The notes: generated by a model not told the origin, from the sequence alone. 64,000 nt of DNA from Xanthomonas sacchari (GCF_024266585.1 NZ_CP100647.1:1221001-1285000); one strand, 5' to 3'; counted from the stretch's first letter, positions 8,385-17,900 are shown. Translations and numbers: made by a program.

Positions 8385-8445
8385 TTGACACGATCTTTCT
8401 AAGACCATAAGAATCGAAGCGCCTGGAATTGGTCCTTGCCAATTC
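8385..8445 (+). promoter_or_regulatory. Candidate promoter and GntR-type operator upstream of the rightward TBDR
   Basis: A consensus -35 TTGACA is at 8385-8390, with a weak AT-rich -10 (CATAAG) after about 15 nt. Downstream lies a perfect 7-bp inverted repeat, GAATTGG at 8426-8432 and CCAATTC at 8439-8445. Its left half extended, GAATTGGTCCT, matches GAATTGGTACT in front of nagR (17901-17911), suggesting both are bound by the same GntR protein. Confidence 0.45.
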
Positions 8446-8679
8446 GGGCCAGATCCGACCAGTCGCACCATGCAGTCGCCCGTTCCGGGGAAGGGACGGG
8501 GACGCGCCTCCCGCAACACGGGGCGCAGGAAACAGCCAGAACGTTCCATCGACGCCGTGTCCGCACGGACGGCATCGCCCTGCGCGTCGCGTCGGGCGCG
8601 ATGGAGGGTGCTGCCTGCCGATCGCCGCCCTGGATGTCAGACGTCGTCGTGCCGATCCGCCATCAACCAGGATAGCCCA

Positions 8680-11379
8680 ATGCCACATGTCGCCCGCTCC
8701 CGCTCGCATTGTTGTCCCCTGTCCGTCCTCGCCAGCGCCATCGCGTTCGGCCTGCTCGGTACCGCCGCGCAGGCGCAGGAAGCGCCCGCGTCCGCTTCGG
8801 TTTCCCAGCTCGACACGGTGACCGTCACCAGTTCCTACCAGAAGAGCCTGATCACCGCGCTGGACAACAAGCGCGCGGATGCGCGCATGACCGATGGCAT
8901 CTCGTCGGAGGACATCGGCAAGTTCCCGGCCGAGAACATCGCCGAGGCGATCCAGCGCATTCCCGGCGTGCAGATCTCCACCATCAACGGCCGCGGCTCG
9001 ACCATCAGCATCCGCGGCCTGGGCCCGCAGTACTCGGCCACCACCATCAACGGCCAGACCATCAAGAGCGCCGATTTCACCGACGGCTTCCGCTACGACA
9101 TCATCCAGCCGGAGGTGGCCGCGGCGATCGAGGTGATCAAGTCGCCGTCGGCGGACATGGATGCCGGCGGGCTGTCGGGCACGGTCAACATCGAGACCAC
9201 CAAGCCGCTGGACTACAAGGAGCGCAAGCTGATCTTCTCGGCGAAGGAGCAGTATTCCCAGTTCGCCGGCGGCGCGCCGACGCCCAAGGGCGTACTGACC
9301 TACATCGACCAGTTCCATCTGGCCGACGGCGGCGAACTGGGCGTGTTCGTCAACGCCGGCTACCAGAAGCTGAGGGACCGCGCCGACTACCTGTGGATCG
9401 ACCGCTGGTACACCCAGGCCACCAGCGACGGCACCCTGTACATCCCGCGCCGTCCGCGCTACCGCTCGATCGAGCGCGAGACCGACCGCAAGATGCTCAC
9501 CGCCGGCCTGCAGTGGAAACCCAACGACCGGCTGGAGATGAACCTGACCGCGCTGTATTCGCAGGACAAGACCGACAACGACATGAACCAGTTGGTCTAC
9601 TCGTTCGATCGCAATTACCTGAACGTGCTGCAGACCGAAGGCCTGACCGCGACGCGGGTTTCGGCGTCCAACTACTGGCTGGAGAACAACCGCCAGCTCG
9701 AGCGCCACGACCTGAGCTCGCAACTGCTGACCTGGGACACCCGCTGGCGGGGCGACGCCTGGACCTTCAGCGGCGTGGCCAACTACACCGAAGGCAAGAC
9801 CGACGAGGACGAGCGCGCGGTGATCCTCGGCCGCAAGCCGAGCGCGACGCTGTTCGACATGTCCAACCCCGGCGCGATCTCGCTGACTACCGACGCCGAC
9901 GCCACCGACGCCAGCGCCTGGAACAAGGCCAACCTGGTCCGCGACGAATATCCCAACGGCGCGATCAACGCGCTGCGCAACAAGGAATGGTCGCTGCAGT
10001 TCGACGCCGAGCGTTACGTCGGCAACGGCTTCCTCGACGCGGTCAAGGTCGGCACCAAGTTCCGCCGCGAGACCTTCGACCGCAACGTCTGGCGTCGCGA
10101 CTTCCTGTACCTGATCAACTCCGGCGCGGTGTCCGGTTACGGCATGTTCCCGGAGCTGTCGGCGGCCAGTTCCAACGTCCGCAACTTCCTCGACGGCGAC
10201 CTGGCCTCGCAGAGCGACTGGGTGGCGCCGGACGTATACGCCTACGCCGACGCGCTGGCCGCCTCCGGCATCACCGTGCCGGTGCTGTTCGCGCCGCAGG
10301 CCAGCTACCACATCCGCAACGACATCTTCTCCGCCTACGCGCTGGCCAGGATCGACACCGACCTCGGCAGCATGCGCCTGCGCGGCAACGTCGGCGTGCG
10401 CTACGAGAACACCAAGCGCACCACCGATACCTACCTGACCACCGCCTCGCAGTACAGCGAGGACGCCAACGAGGTGGTGGGCACCGAGCGCGCGCCGTAC
10501 GACTACCACAACTGGCTGCCGAGCCTGAACCTGGTGCTGGACATGCGCGAGGACCTGCTGCTGCGCTTTGCCGCCGGCAAGGTGCTGGTGCGCCCGATCC
10601 TGGACAGCAACACTGCCATCGCCACCACCATCTCCTCCGGCAGCAACACCGGCGGCACCACCACCTACGACGTGGCGCTGGGCCAGACCGACCTGAAGGC
10701 GCTGACCGCCGACCAGGCCGACCTGAGCCTGGAGTGGTACTACGGCCAGGGCGGCGGGCTGACCCTGGCCGGCTTCTGGAAGAACGTCAAGAACGGCACC
10801 TTCAACAGCATCGTCTGCCCGACCGCGTTCAACGGCACGGCGCTGTCCACCAATGGCGCCGGCGACTGCGTGGACGGCAGCGGCAACATCTACGAGATCA
10901 CCGCCACCCGCAACGATCCGAGCAAGGTCAAGATCAAGGGCTACGAACTGGGCTGGACGCAATCCTTCGATGCCTGGCTGCCGATCCAGGGCTTCGGCCT
11001 GACCGCCAACTTCACCCGGGTGATCCCGCAGCGCGACACCGACTTCAAGATCCGCAACCTATCGGAGAAGACCTGGAACGCCACCGGCTACTGGGAGAAC
11101 GCGATGTTCTCCGCGCGCCTGTCGCTGAACCACCGCAGCGAGTACGAGCAGGACAGCAGCGACAGCTTCTTCGCCCGCGAAGGCCACACCATGAAGGCGC
11201 GCACCCAGGTCGATGCAGTGCTCGGCTACCAGGCCACCGACACGCTCAGCTTCCAGCTCGGCGCGCTCAACCTGACCAACAAGAAGGAACAGGCGTACAA
11301 GGACATCAGCAGCCGCTGGCAGATGACCGGGGTCACCGGCCGCAGCTTCTACGTGTCGATGCAGTGGGACATCCTGTGA
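8680..11379 (+). CDS. TonB-dependent outer-membrane receptor, NagA-locus type
   Basis: An 899-aa receptor. The start MPHVARSRSHCC gives a signal peptide ending near AQAQE; upstream in-frame starts would add an arginine-rich tail and are rejected. The plug carries SEDIGKFPAENIAEAIQRIP, a GRGSTISIRGLGP segment and EVIKSPSADMDAGGLSGTVNIET, the standard TBDR plug signatures. The barrel ends in SMQWDIL. It is the first gene of the run GH2, GH89, NagX, and its leader carries a motif shared with nagR, so I infer uptake of GlcNAc-containing oligosaccharides into the periplasm. The 5' leader from the putative promoter is about 260 nt, unusually long. Confidence 0.92.
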   Translation: MPHVARSRSHCCPLSVLASAIAFGLLGTAAQAQEAPASASVSQLDTVTVTSSYQKSLITALDNKRADARMTDGISSEDIGKFPAENIAEAIQRIPGVQISTINGRGSTISIRGLGPQYSATTINGQTIKSADFTDGFRYDIIQPEVAAAIEVIKSPSADMDAGGLSGTVNIETTKPLDYKERKLIFSAKEQYSQFAGGAPTPKGVLTYIDQFHLADGGELGVFVNAGYQKLRDRADYLWIDRWYTQATSDGTLYIPRRPRYRSIERETDRKMLTAGLQWKPNDRLEMNLTALYSQDKTDNDMNQLVYSFDRNYLNVLQTEGLTATRVSASNYWLENNRQLERHDLSSQLLTWDTRWRGDAWTFSGVANYTEGKTDEDERAVILGRKPSATLFDMSNPGAISLTTDADATDASAWNKANLVRDEYPNGAINALRNKEWSLQFDAERYVGNGFLDAVKVGTKFRRETFDRNVWRRDFLYLINSGAVSGYGMFPELSAASSNVRNFLDGDLASQSDWVAPDVYAYADALAASGITVPVLFAPQASYHIRNDIFSAYALARIDTDLGSMRLRGNVGVRYENTKRTTDTYLTTASQYSEDANEVVGTERAPYDYHNWLPSLNLVLDMREDLLLRFAAGKVLVRPILDSNTAIATTISSGSNTGGTTTYDVALGQTDLKALTADQADLSLEWYYGQGGGLTLAGFWKNVKNGTFNSIVCPTAFNGTALSTNGAGDCVDGSGNIYEITATRNDPSKVKIKGYELGWTQSFDAWLPIQGFGLTANFTRVIPQRDTDFKIRNLSEKTWNATGYWENAMFSARLSLNHRSEYEQDSSDSFFAREGHTMKARTQVDAVLGYQATDTLSFQLGALNLTNKKEQAYKDISSRWQMTGVTGRSFYVSMQWDIL

Positions 11380-11416
11380 GGGCGGCGCAGGCGGCTGCGG
11401 GCTAGCGCGAACCTGG

Positions 11417-11439
11417 CCCGGCGCCGCGGTGGCGCCGGG
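11417..11439. terminator. 9-bp GC hairpin between TBDR and GH2
   Basis: CCCGGCGCC at 11417-11425 pairs perfectly with 11431-11439 around a 5-nt loop. No T-run follows. It may be a processing or attenuating hairpin that lowers expression of the hydrolases relative to the abundant receptor (inference). Confidence 0.45.
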
Positions 11440-11464
11440 CGGCCGATCCGAGGAGGGCAGGCGC

Positions 11465-14368
11465 ATGCAACGAAGAACGTTCCTGGCCGGCAGCGCCGGC
11501 GCCGGCCTGCTGCTGGCGCTGCCGCGCGGGAGCTGGGCCGGCACCGCCGCGTCCACCGGCATTGCCGACACCGGCACGGCCGCGGTGGCGGCCGTGCCGC
11601 AGGTGACCCTGGCCCCCGATCCGGGCCTGTTCTGCCTGGACGAGGGCTGGCGTTTCCACGCAGGCGACATCCCGTTTCCGCCGATCAGCGGGCAGGACGC
11701 CAGCTACGACAATGCCAAGGCCGGCAAGGCCTGGGGCGCGGCCGCCGGCGATTTCGACGACAGCCAATGGCGGCAACTGCGGCTGCCGCACGATTTCGCC
11801 ATCGAGCAGCCGATCGAGGCCAGCGCCAACGTGGCGCAGGGCTATCGCCGCCGCGGCATCGCCTGGTACCGGCGCAGCCTGCGGCTGGACGAGGCGCAGC
11901 GCGGCAAGGCGCTGGAGCTGCGGTTCGACGGCATTTCCAGCCGTGCCACGGTGTGGGTCAACGGCCTGCTGATGGCGCGCAGCTGGAGCGGCTACGACGG
12001 CATCGCCATCGACATGACCGCGGTCGCGCGCTATGGCCAGGACCTCAACACCATCGCGGTGCGCGTGGACGCCGAGGCGATGGACGGCTGGTGGTACGAA
12101 GGCGCCGGGATCTACCGGCACACCTGGCTGGCGGTGCGCGATGCGCTGCATATCGTCGGCGACGGCGTGCATGCGGTGCCGCGCGCCGGGGCCGACGAGC
12201 GCTGGACGCTGCCGGTGACGGTCACCGTCGCCAATGTCGGCGAGCAGGCCGACGCGGCGCTGCTGGAGGCGACGCTGTACGACGCGCAGGGCACGGTGGT
12301 GGCGCAGGGCAGCACCCCGCTGCAGGTCGGCGCGCTGGCGCAGGCGGCGCAGGTCGCGTTGCAGGTGGTGCGGCCGCAGCGCTGGGACGTGGCCGCGCCG
12401 CATCTGTACCGGCTCGCCGCGGTGCTGCGCAGCGACGGGCGCGAGCGCGATCGCCGCGAGTGCGCGATCGGCTTCCGCACGCTGCGTTTCGACGCCGAGC
12501 ACGGCTTCTTCCTCAACGAGCGGCCGCTCAGGATCAAGGGCGCCTGCCTGCATCAGGACCATGCCGGGGTCGGCGTGGGGGTGCCGGACAGCCTGCTCGA
12601 TTTCCGCATCCGCCGGCTCAAGGCGCTGGGCTGCAATGCGATCCGCCTGCACCACGCGGTGGCCGGCGAACTGCTCGACGTGTGCGACCGCCAGGGCATG
12701 CTGGTGATGGCCGAGAACCGCGTGTTCAATCCCGCTCCCGACTACGCCGCGCAACTGCGCTGGCTGGTGCGCCGCGACCGTAACCGCGCCTGCGTGTTCC
12801 TGTGGTCGGTGTTCAACGAAGAGCCGATGCAGGGCACCGCCGCCGGCTACGAAATGGTGCGCCGCGCGGTGGCGCTGGTGCGCGAACTCGACGACAGCCG
12901 CCCGGTCACCGCGGCGATGAACGACGGCATGCTGACCGAGCGCAATGCGGCCCAGGCGGTGGACGTGGTCGGCTTCAACTACCGCCAGTTCAACTACGAC
13001 CGGGTGCATGCGGCGATGCCGCACACGCCGCTGCTGTCCAGCGAGGACACCAGCGCCTTCCAGACCCGCGGCGCCTGGTTCACCGACATGGACGCGCACG
13101 TCATCGCCGAGGACGATTCGGTGGCCGCGCCCTGGGGCAACACCCATCGCACCTCCTGGAAGCTGATCAGCGAGCGGCCCTACCTGGCCGGCACCTTCGT
13201 CTGGACCGGCTTCGACTATCGCGGCGAGCCGACCCCGTTCGAATGGCCGTCGGTGTCCTCGTTCTTCGGCATCATGGACCTGTGCGGTTTCCCGAAAGGC
13301 GCCTACTGGCTGCGCCAGGCACAGTGGATCGACGCGGCGCCGGTACTGCAGTTGCTGCCGCACTGGAACTGGCCGGGCCGCGAGGGCACGCCGATCAAGG
13401 TGATGGCGTTCTGCAACGCGCAGCAGGTGGAGCTGTGGCTCAACGGCCGCTCGCAGGGGCGGCAGGCGGTGGACCGGATCGCGATGAACACCTGGCAGGT
13501 CGTGTACGCGCCCGGCGTGCTGGAAGCGGTGGCGTACCGCGACGGGCGCGAGGTGGCGCGGCAGCGGGTGCAGACGGTTGGCGCGCCGGTCGCGCTGCGG
13601 GCGACCCCGGACCGCACGCGCATGCGCGGCGACGGCCGCGACGCGCAACCGATCACCCTGGAAGCGGTGGACGCAGAAGGCCGCCATGTGCCGTTCGCCG
13701 ATGCGCAGATCGCGCTGCAGGTCGAAGGCGGGCGCCTGCTCGGCGTCGGCAACGGCGACCCGAACCGGCACGCGCCCGACAACGTACCGCAGGTGCGCTT
13801 GTTCAACGGCCTGGCGCAGGCCATCGTCGAGGCCGGCAGCGGCAGCGGCAGCGGCAGCGGCAGCGGCAGCGGTCAGCTGCGCATCGTGGCGCACGCGCCG
13901 GGCCTGCGCGCGGCGCAGGCAAGCATCGCGCTGGAGGCGGCGGCACCGCCGTTGTCGTGGCCGCCGGCCGCCGCGGCGATGGTGGTGGGCGGCTGGCGGC
14001 GTACCCTGCCGTTCGCCGCGCCGCCGGATCCTGCGTTGCCGCGCGCGGCCAACGACAACAACAGCTGGAGCTTCTGCCAGCCGGGCAATCTGGAGACGCG
14101 CGCCGAGCGCGACGGCTACGTGCTGTACCGCACCGCGTTCACGCCCTGGGCCGGGATCCAGCAGCGCGGCGGCCGCTTGCGGCTCGGCCGCGCGACCGGT
14201 GCGGTGCGGGTCTATCTGGACCGGCGACCGGTCGCCAGCGTGGCCGCCGGGCAGCCGGTGTCCCTGCGGCTTCCGCCCGCGGCCGGCGAACGGGTGCTGG
14301 CGGTGGTGATGCAGGTGAAGGCCGGAACACCTTTCGGTTTCGACGATGTCGCGACAGTGGAGTATTGA
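11465..14368 (+). CDS. Glycoside hydrolase family 2 with Tat signal
   Basis: A 967-aa enzyme. The N-terminus MQRRTFLAGSAGAG is a twin-arginine export signal, so the enzyme should be folded before reaching the periplasm. The order is GH2 sugar-binding jelly roll (FDGISSRATVWVNG), immunoglobulin-like domain, TIM barrel with acid/base E452 in LWSVFNEEP and nucleophile E527 in LLSSEDTS, then C-terminal Ig-like domains. Near residue 790-803 a Gly-Ser run is encoded by a (GGCAGC)6 microsatellite. GH2 includes beta-galactosidases, beta-mannosidases, glucuronidases and others; the sequence alone does not choose among them, although the locus suggests a glycan that also contains GlcNAc. AGGAGGG precedes the start. 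GH89 begins 4 nt after the stop. Confidence 0.9.
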   Translation: MQRRTFLAGSAGAGLLLALPRGSWAGTAASTGIADTGTAAVAAVPQVTLAPDPGLFCLDEGWRFHAGDIPFPPISGQDASYDNAKAGKAWGAAAGDFDDSQWRQLRLPHDFAIEQPIEASANVAQGYRRRGIAWYRRSLRLDEAQRGKALELRFDGISSRATVWVNGLLMARSWSGYDGIAIDMTAVARYGQDLNTIAVRVDAEAMDGWWYEGAGIYRHTWLAVRDALHIVGDGVHAVPRAGADERWTLPVTVTVANVGEQADAALLEATLYDAQGTVVAQGSTPLQVGALAQAAQVALQVVRPQRWDVAAPHLYRLAAVLRSDGRERDRRECAIGFRTLRFDAEHGFFLNERPLRIKGACLHQDHAGVGVGVPDSLLDFRIRRLKALGCNAIRLHHAVAGELLDVCDRQGMLVMAENRVFNPAPDYAAQLRWLVRRDRNRACVFLWSVFNEEPMQGTAAGYEMVRRAVALVRELDDSRPVTAAMNDGMLTERNAAQAVDVVGFNYRQFNYDRVHAAMPHTPLLSSEDTSAFQTRGAWFTDMDAHVIAEDDSVAAPWGNTHRTSWKLISERPYLAGTFVWTGFDYRGEPTPFEWPSVSSFFGIMDLCGFPKGAYWLRQAQWIDAAPVLQLLPHWNWPGREGTPIKVMAFCNAQQVELWLNGRSQGRQAVDRIAMNTWQVVYAPGVLEAVAYRDGREVARQRVQTVGAPVALRATPDRTRMRGDGRDAQPITLEAVDAEGRHVPFADAQIALQVEGGRLLGVGNGDPNRHAPDNVPQVRLFNGLAQAIVEAGSGSGSGSGSGSGQLRIVAHAPGLRAAQASIALEAAAPPLSWPPAAAAMVVGGWRRTLPFAAPPDPALPRAANDNNSWSFCQPGNLETRAERDGYVLYRTAFTPWAGIQQRGGRLRLGRATGAVRVYLDRRPVASVAAGQPVSLRLPPAAGERVLAVVMQVKAGTPFGFDDVATVEY
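13835..13870 (+). repeat. (GGCAGC)6 coding microsatellite
   Basis: Six perfect tandem GGCAGC hexamers inside the GH2 gene, encoding a flexible Gly-Ser linker between C-terminal domains. Slippage would change linker length without shifting frame. Confidence 0.9.
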
Positions 14369-14372
14369 GCCG

Positions 14373-16730
14373 ATGAAACGCGCTTTTCGCCAGATTTTCT
14401 CGCATGGCCACGCCAGGCTGCGCCGCATCCCCGCGTTGCCCGTGCGTGCGCATGCGCTGCTGTTGCTGCTGGCCTGTGCGGTGCTGGCAGCGGACGCGTT
14501 CGCCGCGCCCGCGCAGGACACGTCCGGCGGCACCGCACGCGAGGTGCTGCTGCGCACGCTCGGGCCACGCGCGGCCGAGCTGCGCCTGCAGCGGCAGCCG
14601 CGCGGCGGCGGCAACGACTGGTACCAGGTCGCTGCGGATGCCGGCAGCCTGCGCGTGTCCGGTTCCTCGGAGGTGGCGCTGGCGCATGGCGCCTACAGCT
14701 ACCTGCAGTCGATCGGCGCGGCATCGGTGAGCTGGGAAGGCAGCCGCGTGGCGCTGCCGACGGCCTATGCCGATGTGCATGGGCCGCGCGTGGTCACCCC
14801 GTTCGCGCACCGCGCCTATCTCAACGTCTGCACCTACGGCTACACCACGCCGTGGTGGGACTGGGCGCGCTGGGAACGCGAGATCGACTGGATGGCGCTG
14901 CACGGCATCGACATGCCGCTGGCGATGGAGGGCCAGGAGTACGTGTGGCAGGCGCTGTGGCGCGAGTTCGGCGTCGCCGATGCGGACCTTGCGGGGTACT
15001 TCTCCGGCCCGGCGTTCGCGCCGTGGCAGCGCATGGGCAACATCGAAGGCTACGACGCGCCGCTGCCGCAGCAGTGGATCGAGGACAAGCATGCGCTGCA
15101 GCTGCGCATCCTGCAGCGCATGCGCGCGCTGGGCATGAAGCCGGTGCTGCCGGCCTTCGCCGGCTACGTGCCGAAGGCGTTCGCGCAGGCGCATCCGCAG
15201 GCGCGGATCTACCGCATGCGCGCCTGGGAGGGCTTCCACGAGACCTACTGGCTGGACCCGGCCGATCCGCTGTTCGCGCGGATCGCGCAGCGCTTCATCC
15301 AGCTCTACGACCGCACCTACGGCAAGGGCACCTACTACCTGGCCGATGCGTTCAACGAGATGCTGCCGCCGATCGCCGCCGACGGCAGCGACGCGCGCCT
15401 GGCCAGCTACGGCGACAGCACCGCCAACACCGCCAAGACCAAGCCGCCGGAGGTGCCGCCGGCGCAGCGCGACAAGCGCCTGGCCGAGTACGGCCGCGCG
15501 CTGTACGCCTCGATCCACCGCGCCAACCCGGATGCGGTGTGGGTGATGCAGGGCTGGCTGTTCGGCGCCGACCGCCACTTCTGGACGCCGCAGGCGATCG
15601 CCGCATTTCTGCGCGAGGTGCCCAACGACAAGTTGCTGGTGCTGGATATCGGCAACGACCGCTACCCCGGCACCTGGAAGCTGTCCGACGCGTTCGACGG
15701 CAAGCAGTGGATCTATGGCTACGTGCACAACTACGGCGGCAGCAATCCGGTGTACGGCGACCTGGCGTTCTACCGCGAGGACCTGCGCACGCTGCTCGCC
15801 GACAAGGGCAAGCAGAAACTGGTCGGCTTCGGCGCGTTCCCGGAAGGGCTGCACACCACCTCGGTGGTCTACGAGTACATGTACGCGCTGGCCTGGGGCG
15901 CGCAGCAGCGTCCGCTGCAGGACTGGCTCGACGACTACACCCGCGCCCGCTACGGGCATACCTCGCCGGCCTTGCGCGCGGCCTGGGACGACCTGCAGGC
16001 CTCGGTGCTGTCGACCCGTTACTGGACGCCGCGCTGGTGGCGCAGTCGCGCCGGCGCCTACCTGCTGTTCAAGCGGCCGACGCTGGACATCGGCGAGTTC
16101 GAGGGCGCGCCCGGCGATCCGCCGCGGCTGCGCCGCGCGCTGCAGCAACTGCTGGCGCTGGCGCCGGAATACGCCGACGCGCCGTTGTACCGCTACGACC
16201 TGGTCGATTTCGCCCGCCACTACGCCACCGGCCGCGTGGACGCGCAGTTGCAGCAGGCGGTGGCCGCCTACAGGCGCGGCGACGTTGCGGCCGGCGACGC
16301 GGCGACGGCGCGCGTACGGGAAGAGGTAACCCAACTCGACAGCCTGGTCGGCGGCCAGCAGGACACCCTGTCGAGCTGGCTCGACGCGGCCGCCGGCTAC
16401 GCGAAGACGCCGCAGGACGCGGCCTACTACCGGCGCGACGCCAAGGCCCAGGTCAGCGTGTGGGGCGGCGAGGGCAATCTCGGCGACTACGCGTCCAAGG
16501 CCTGGCAGGGCATGTATGCGGACTACTACCTGCCGCGCTGGACCCTGGCGCTGCAGATGCTGCGCGAGGCGGCGGTCGCCGGCGGCAGCGTGGACGAAGC
16601 GCAACTGCAGCAGCGGCTGCGCGCCTGGGAGCGCGACTGGGTGGCGCGCGAGACCGCATACGTGCGGCACGCACCGGCCGATCCGGTCGCCGCGGTGCGC
16701 ACGCTGCTGCAACAGGTGGATGCCCCATGA
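14373..16730 (+). CDS. Alpha-N-acetylglucosaminidase, GH89 (NAGLU family)
   Basis: A 785-aa exported enzyme whose N-terminus has a basic region followed by ALLLLLACAVLAADAFAAP. NVCTYGYTTPWWDW and WMALHGIDMPLAMEGQE are strong GH89 signatures. The two catalytic glutamates expected by comparison with human NAGLU (ADTFNEM, MAPEG) are E329 in LADAFNEM and E491 in FGAFPEG. A roughly 30-residue insertion rich in Thr, Lys and Pro lies between them. Family reaction: release of terminal alpha-linked GlcNAc with retention. The next gene overlaps by ATGA. A longer frame from GTG 14346 would overlap the GH2 gene; the ATG at 14373 is preferred. Confidence 0.93.
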   Translation: MKRAFRQIFSHGHARLRRIPALPVRAHALLLLLACAVLAADAFAAPAQDTSGGTAREVLLRTLGPRAAELRLQRQPRGGGNDWYQVAADAGSLRVSGSSEVALAHGAYSYLQSIGAASVSWEGSRVALPTAYADVHGPRVVTPFAHRAYLNVCTYGYTTPWWDWARWEREIDWMALHGIDMPLAMEGQEYVWQALWREFGVADADLAGYFSGPAFAPWQRMGNIEGYDAPLPQQWIEDKHALQLRILQRMRALGMKPVLPAFAGYVPKAFAQAHPQARIYRMRAWEGFHETYWLDPADPLFARIAQRFIQLYDRTYGKGTYYLADAFNEMLPPIAADGSDARLASYGDSTANTAKTKPPEVPPAQRDKRLAEYGRALYASIHRANPDAVWVMQGWLFGADRHFWTPQAIAAFLREVPNDKLLVLDIGNDRYPGTWKLSDAFDGKQWIYGYVHNYGGSNPVYGDLAFYREDLRTLLADKGKQKLVGFGAFPEGLHTTSVVYEYMYALAWGAQQRPLQDWLDDYTRARYGHTSPALRAAWDDLQASVLSTRYWTPRWWRSRAGAYLLFKRPTLDIGEFEGAPGDPPRLRRALQQLLALAPEYADAPLYRYDLVDFARHYATGRVDAQLQQAVAAYRRGDVAAGDAATARVREEVTQLDSLVGGQQDTLSSWLDAAAGYAKTPQDAAYYRRDAKAQVSVWGGEGNLGDYASKAWQGMYADYYLPRWTLALQMLREAAVAGGSVDEAQLQQRLRAWERDWVARETAYVRHAPADPVAAVRTLLQQVDAP

Positions 16731-17881
16731 GCGCCGTGCCCACGCATCCTGCCGCCGTGGCGCCGGCGCGCGAGCGCTTCCTGTCGCTGGACGTGTTCCG
16801 CGGCCTGACCATCTTCCTGATGATCCTGGTCAACACGCCGGGCGCCGGGGCCGACGCGTTCGTGCAGCTGCGGCACGCGCCGTGGTTCGGCTTCACCGCC
16901 GCCGACCTGGTGTTCCCGTCGTTCCTGTTCGCGGTCGGCAATGCGATGAGCTTCGCGCTGGACCGCGGCCAGCCGCTCGGCGCGTTCCTGCGCCGGGTCG
17001 GCAAGCGCAGCGCGTTGATCTTCCTGCTCGGCTTCCTGATGTACTGGTTCCCGTTCGTGCACCAGGGCGCCGACGGCCATTGGAGCTTCACCGCGATCGA
17101 CCAGACCCGGGTGCCGGGCGTGCTGCAGCGCATCGCGCTGTGCTATGCGCTGGCCGCGCTGCTGTGCCGCTGGCTGCCGCCGCGCGGCCTGCTGGTCATG
17201 TGCGTGGCGCTGCTGCTTGGCTACTGGGGCGCGCTGTACCTGTGGGGCCAGCCGGGCGCGGAGCTGAGCAAGCTCGGCAATGCCGGCACGCGCCTGGACC
17301 TGTGGCTGCTGGATCCGGCGCAGCTGTACCGCAAGGACGGCGGGTTCGATCCGGAGGGCCTGCTCGGCACGCTGCCGGCCACGGTCAACGTCATCGCCGG
17401 CTACCTGACCGGGCTGTACGTGCGCCGGGTCGGCAAGCAGGCGCGCACGGTGCGCTGGCTGTGGCTGGCCGGTGTCGCGCTGATCCTGCTGGCGCTGGCC
17501 TGGCAGCCGTGGTTCCCGCTGGCCAAGAAACTGTGGACCGGTTCGTTCGTACTGCTGACGGTGGGCCTGGACCTGTGGCTGCTGGGCGCTTTGCTGTGGG
17601 CGATCGAGGTGCGCGGCTGGCAGGCCGGCAGCGGCTTCTTCACCGTGCTCGGGCGCAATCCGCTGGCGATCTACCTGTTCTCGGAACTGTTCGTGATCAG
17701 CCTGCGGATGGTCCCGGCCGGGGGCAGCGGCATGGACCTGTACCAATGGCTGGGGATCGCGGTGTTCCAGCGGCTGCTGCCCGGACCCTGGGGCAGCCTG
17801 GCCTGCGCGCTGGCCTACACCCTGCTGTGCTGGGCGGTGGGCTGGTGGATGGACCGGCGGCGGCTGTACCTGCGGCTGTAG
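16727..17881 (+). CDS. nagX: NagX-like inner-membrane protein (HGSNAT/DUF5009 family)
   Basis: A 384-aa polytopic membrane protein with about ten hydrophobic segments. It begins with RFLSLDVFRGLTIFLMILVN, the signature of NagX and of the membrane part of human HGSNAT (heparan-alpha-glucosaminide N-acetyltransferase). WFGFTAADLVFPSFLFAVG, RVPGVLQRIALCYALAALL and GRNPLAIYLFSEL are also typical. NagX is frequent in proteobacterial GlcNAc clusters and has been suggested to be a transporter or an acetyltransferase; neither is settled. It overlaps the GH89 gene by four bases, and a promoter region for nagR follows. Confidence 0.88.
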   Translation: MSAVPTHPAAVAPARERFLSLDVFRGLTIFLMILVNTPGAGADAFVQLRHAPWFGFTAADLVFPSFLFAVGNAMSFALDRGQPLGAFLRRVGKRSALIFLLGFLMYWFPFVHQGADGHWSFTAIDQTRVPGVLQRIALCYALAALLCRWLPPRGLLVMCVALLLGYWGALYLWGQPGAELSKLGNAGTRLDLWLLDPAQLYRKDGGFDPEGLLGTLPATVNVIAGYLTGLYVRRVGKQARTVRWLWLAGVALILLALAWQPWFPLAKKLWTGSFVLLTVGLDLWLLGALLWAIEVRGWQAGSGFFTVLGRNPLAIYLFSELFVISLRMVPAGGSGMDLYQWLGIAVFQRLLPGPWGSLACALAYTLLCWAVGWWMDRRRLYLRL

Positions 17882-17900
17882 CCCGGCGTGCACGCACCGC

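Larger units (their letters stand above)
7519..8679. promoter_or_regulatory. 1.16-kb divergent promoter region between two TBDR genes
   Basis: No convincing gene. The left part (7519-7980) is GC-rich and featureless to me; possible open frames there lack signal, ribosome-site and composition support. The right part (about 8000-8420) is markedly AT-richer than the rest of the window and carries LacI-like and GntR-like palindromes (listed separately) and a possible promoter. A long untranslated leader on the second TBDR message is implied if that promoter is used. Confidence 0.65.

Noticed and set aside
14139-16712. An 857-aa open frame on the minus strand opposite GH89
   Set aside because: Antisense shadow of the GH89 gene: GC-rich codons leave the opposite strand open, and it has no recognisable domain and a composition full of Arg, Gln and His.
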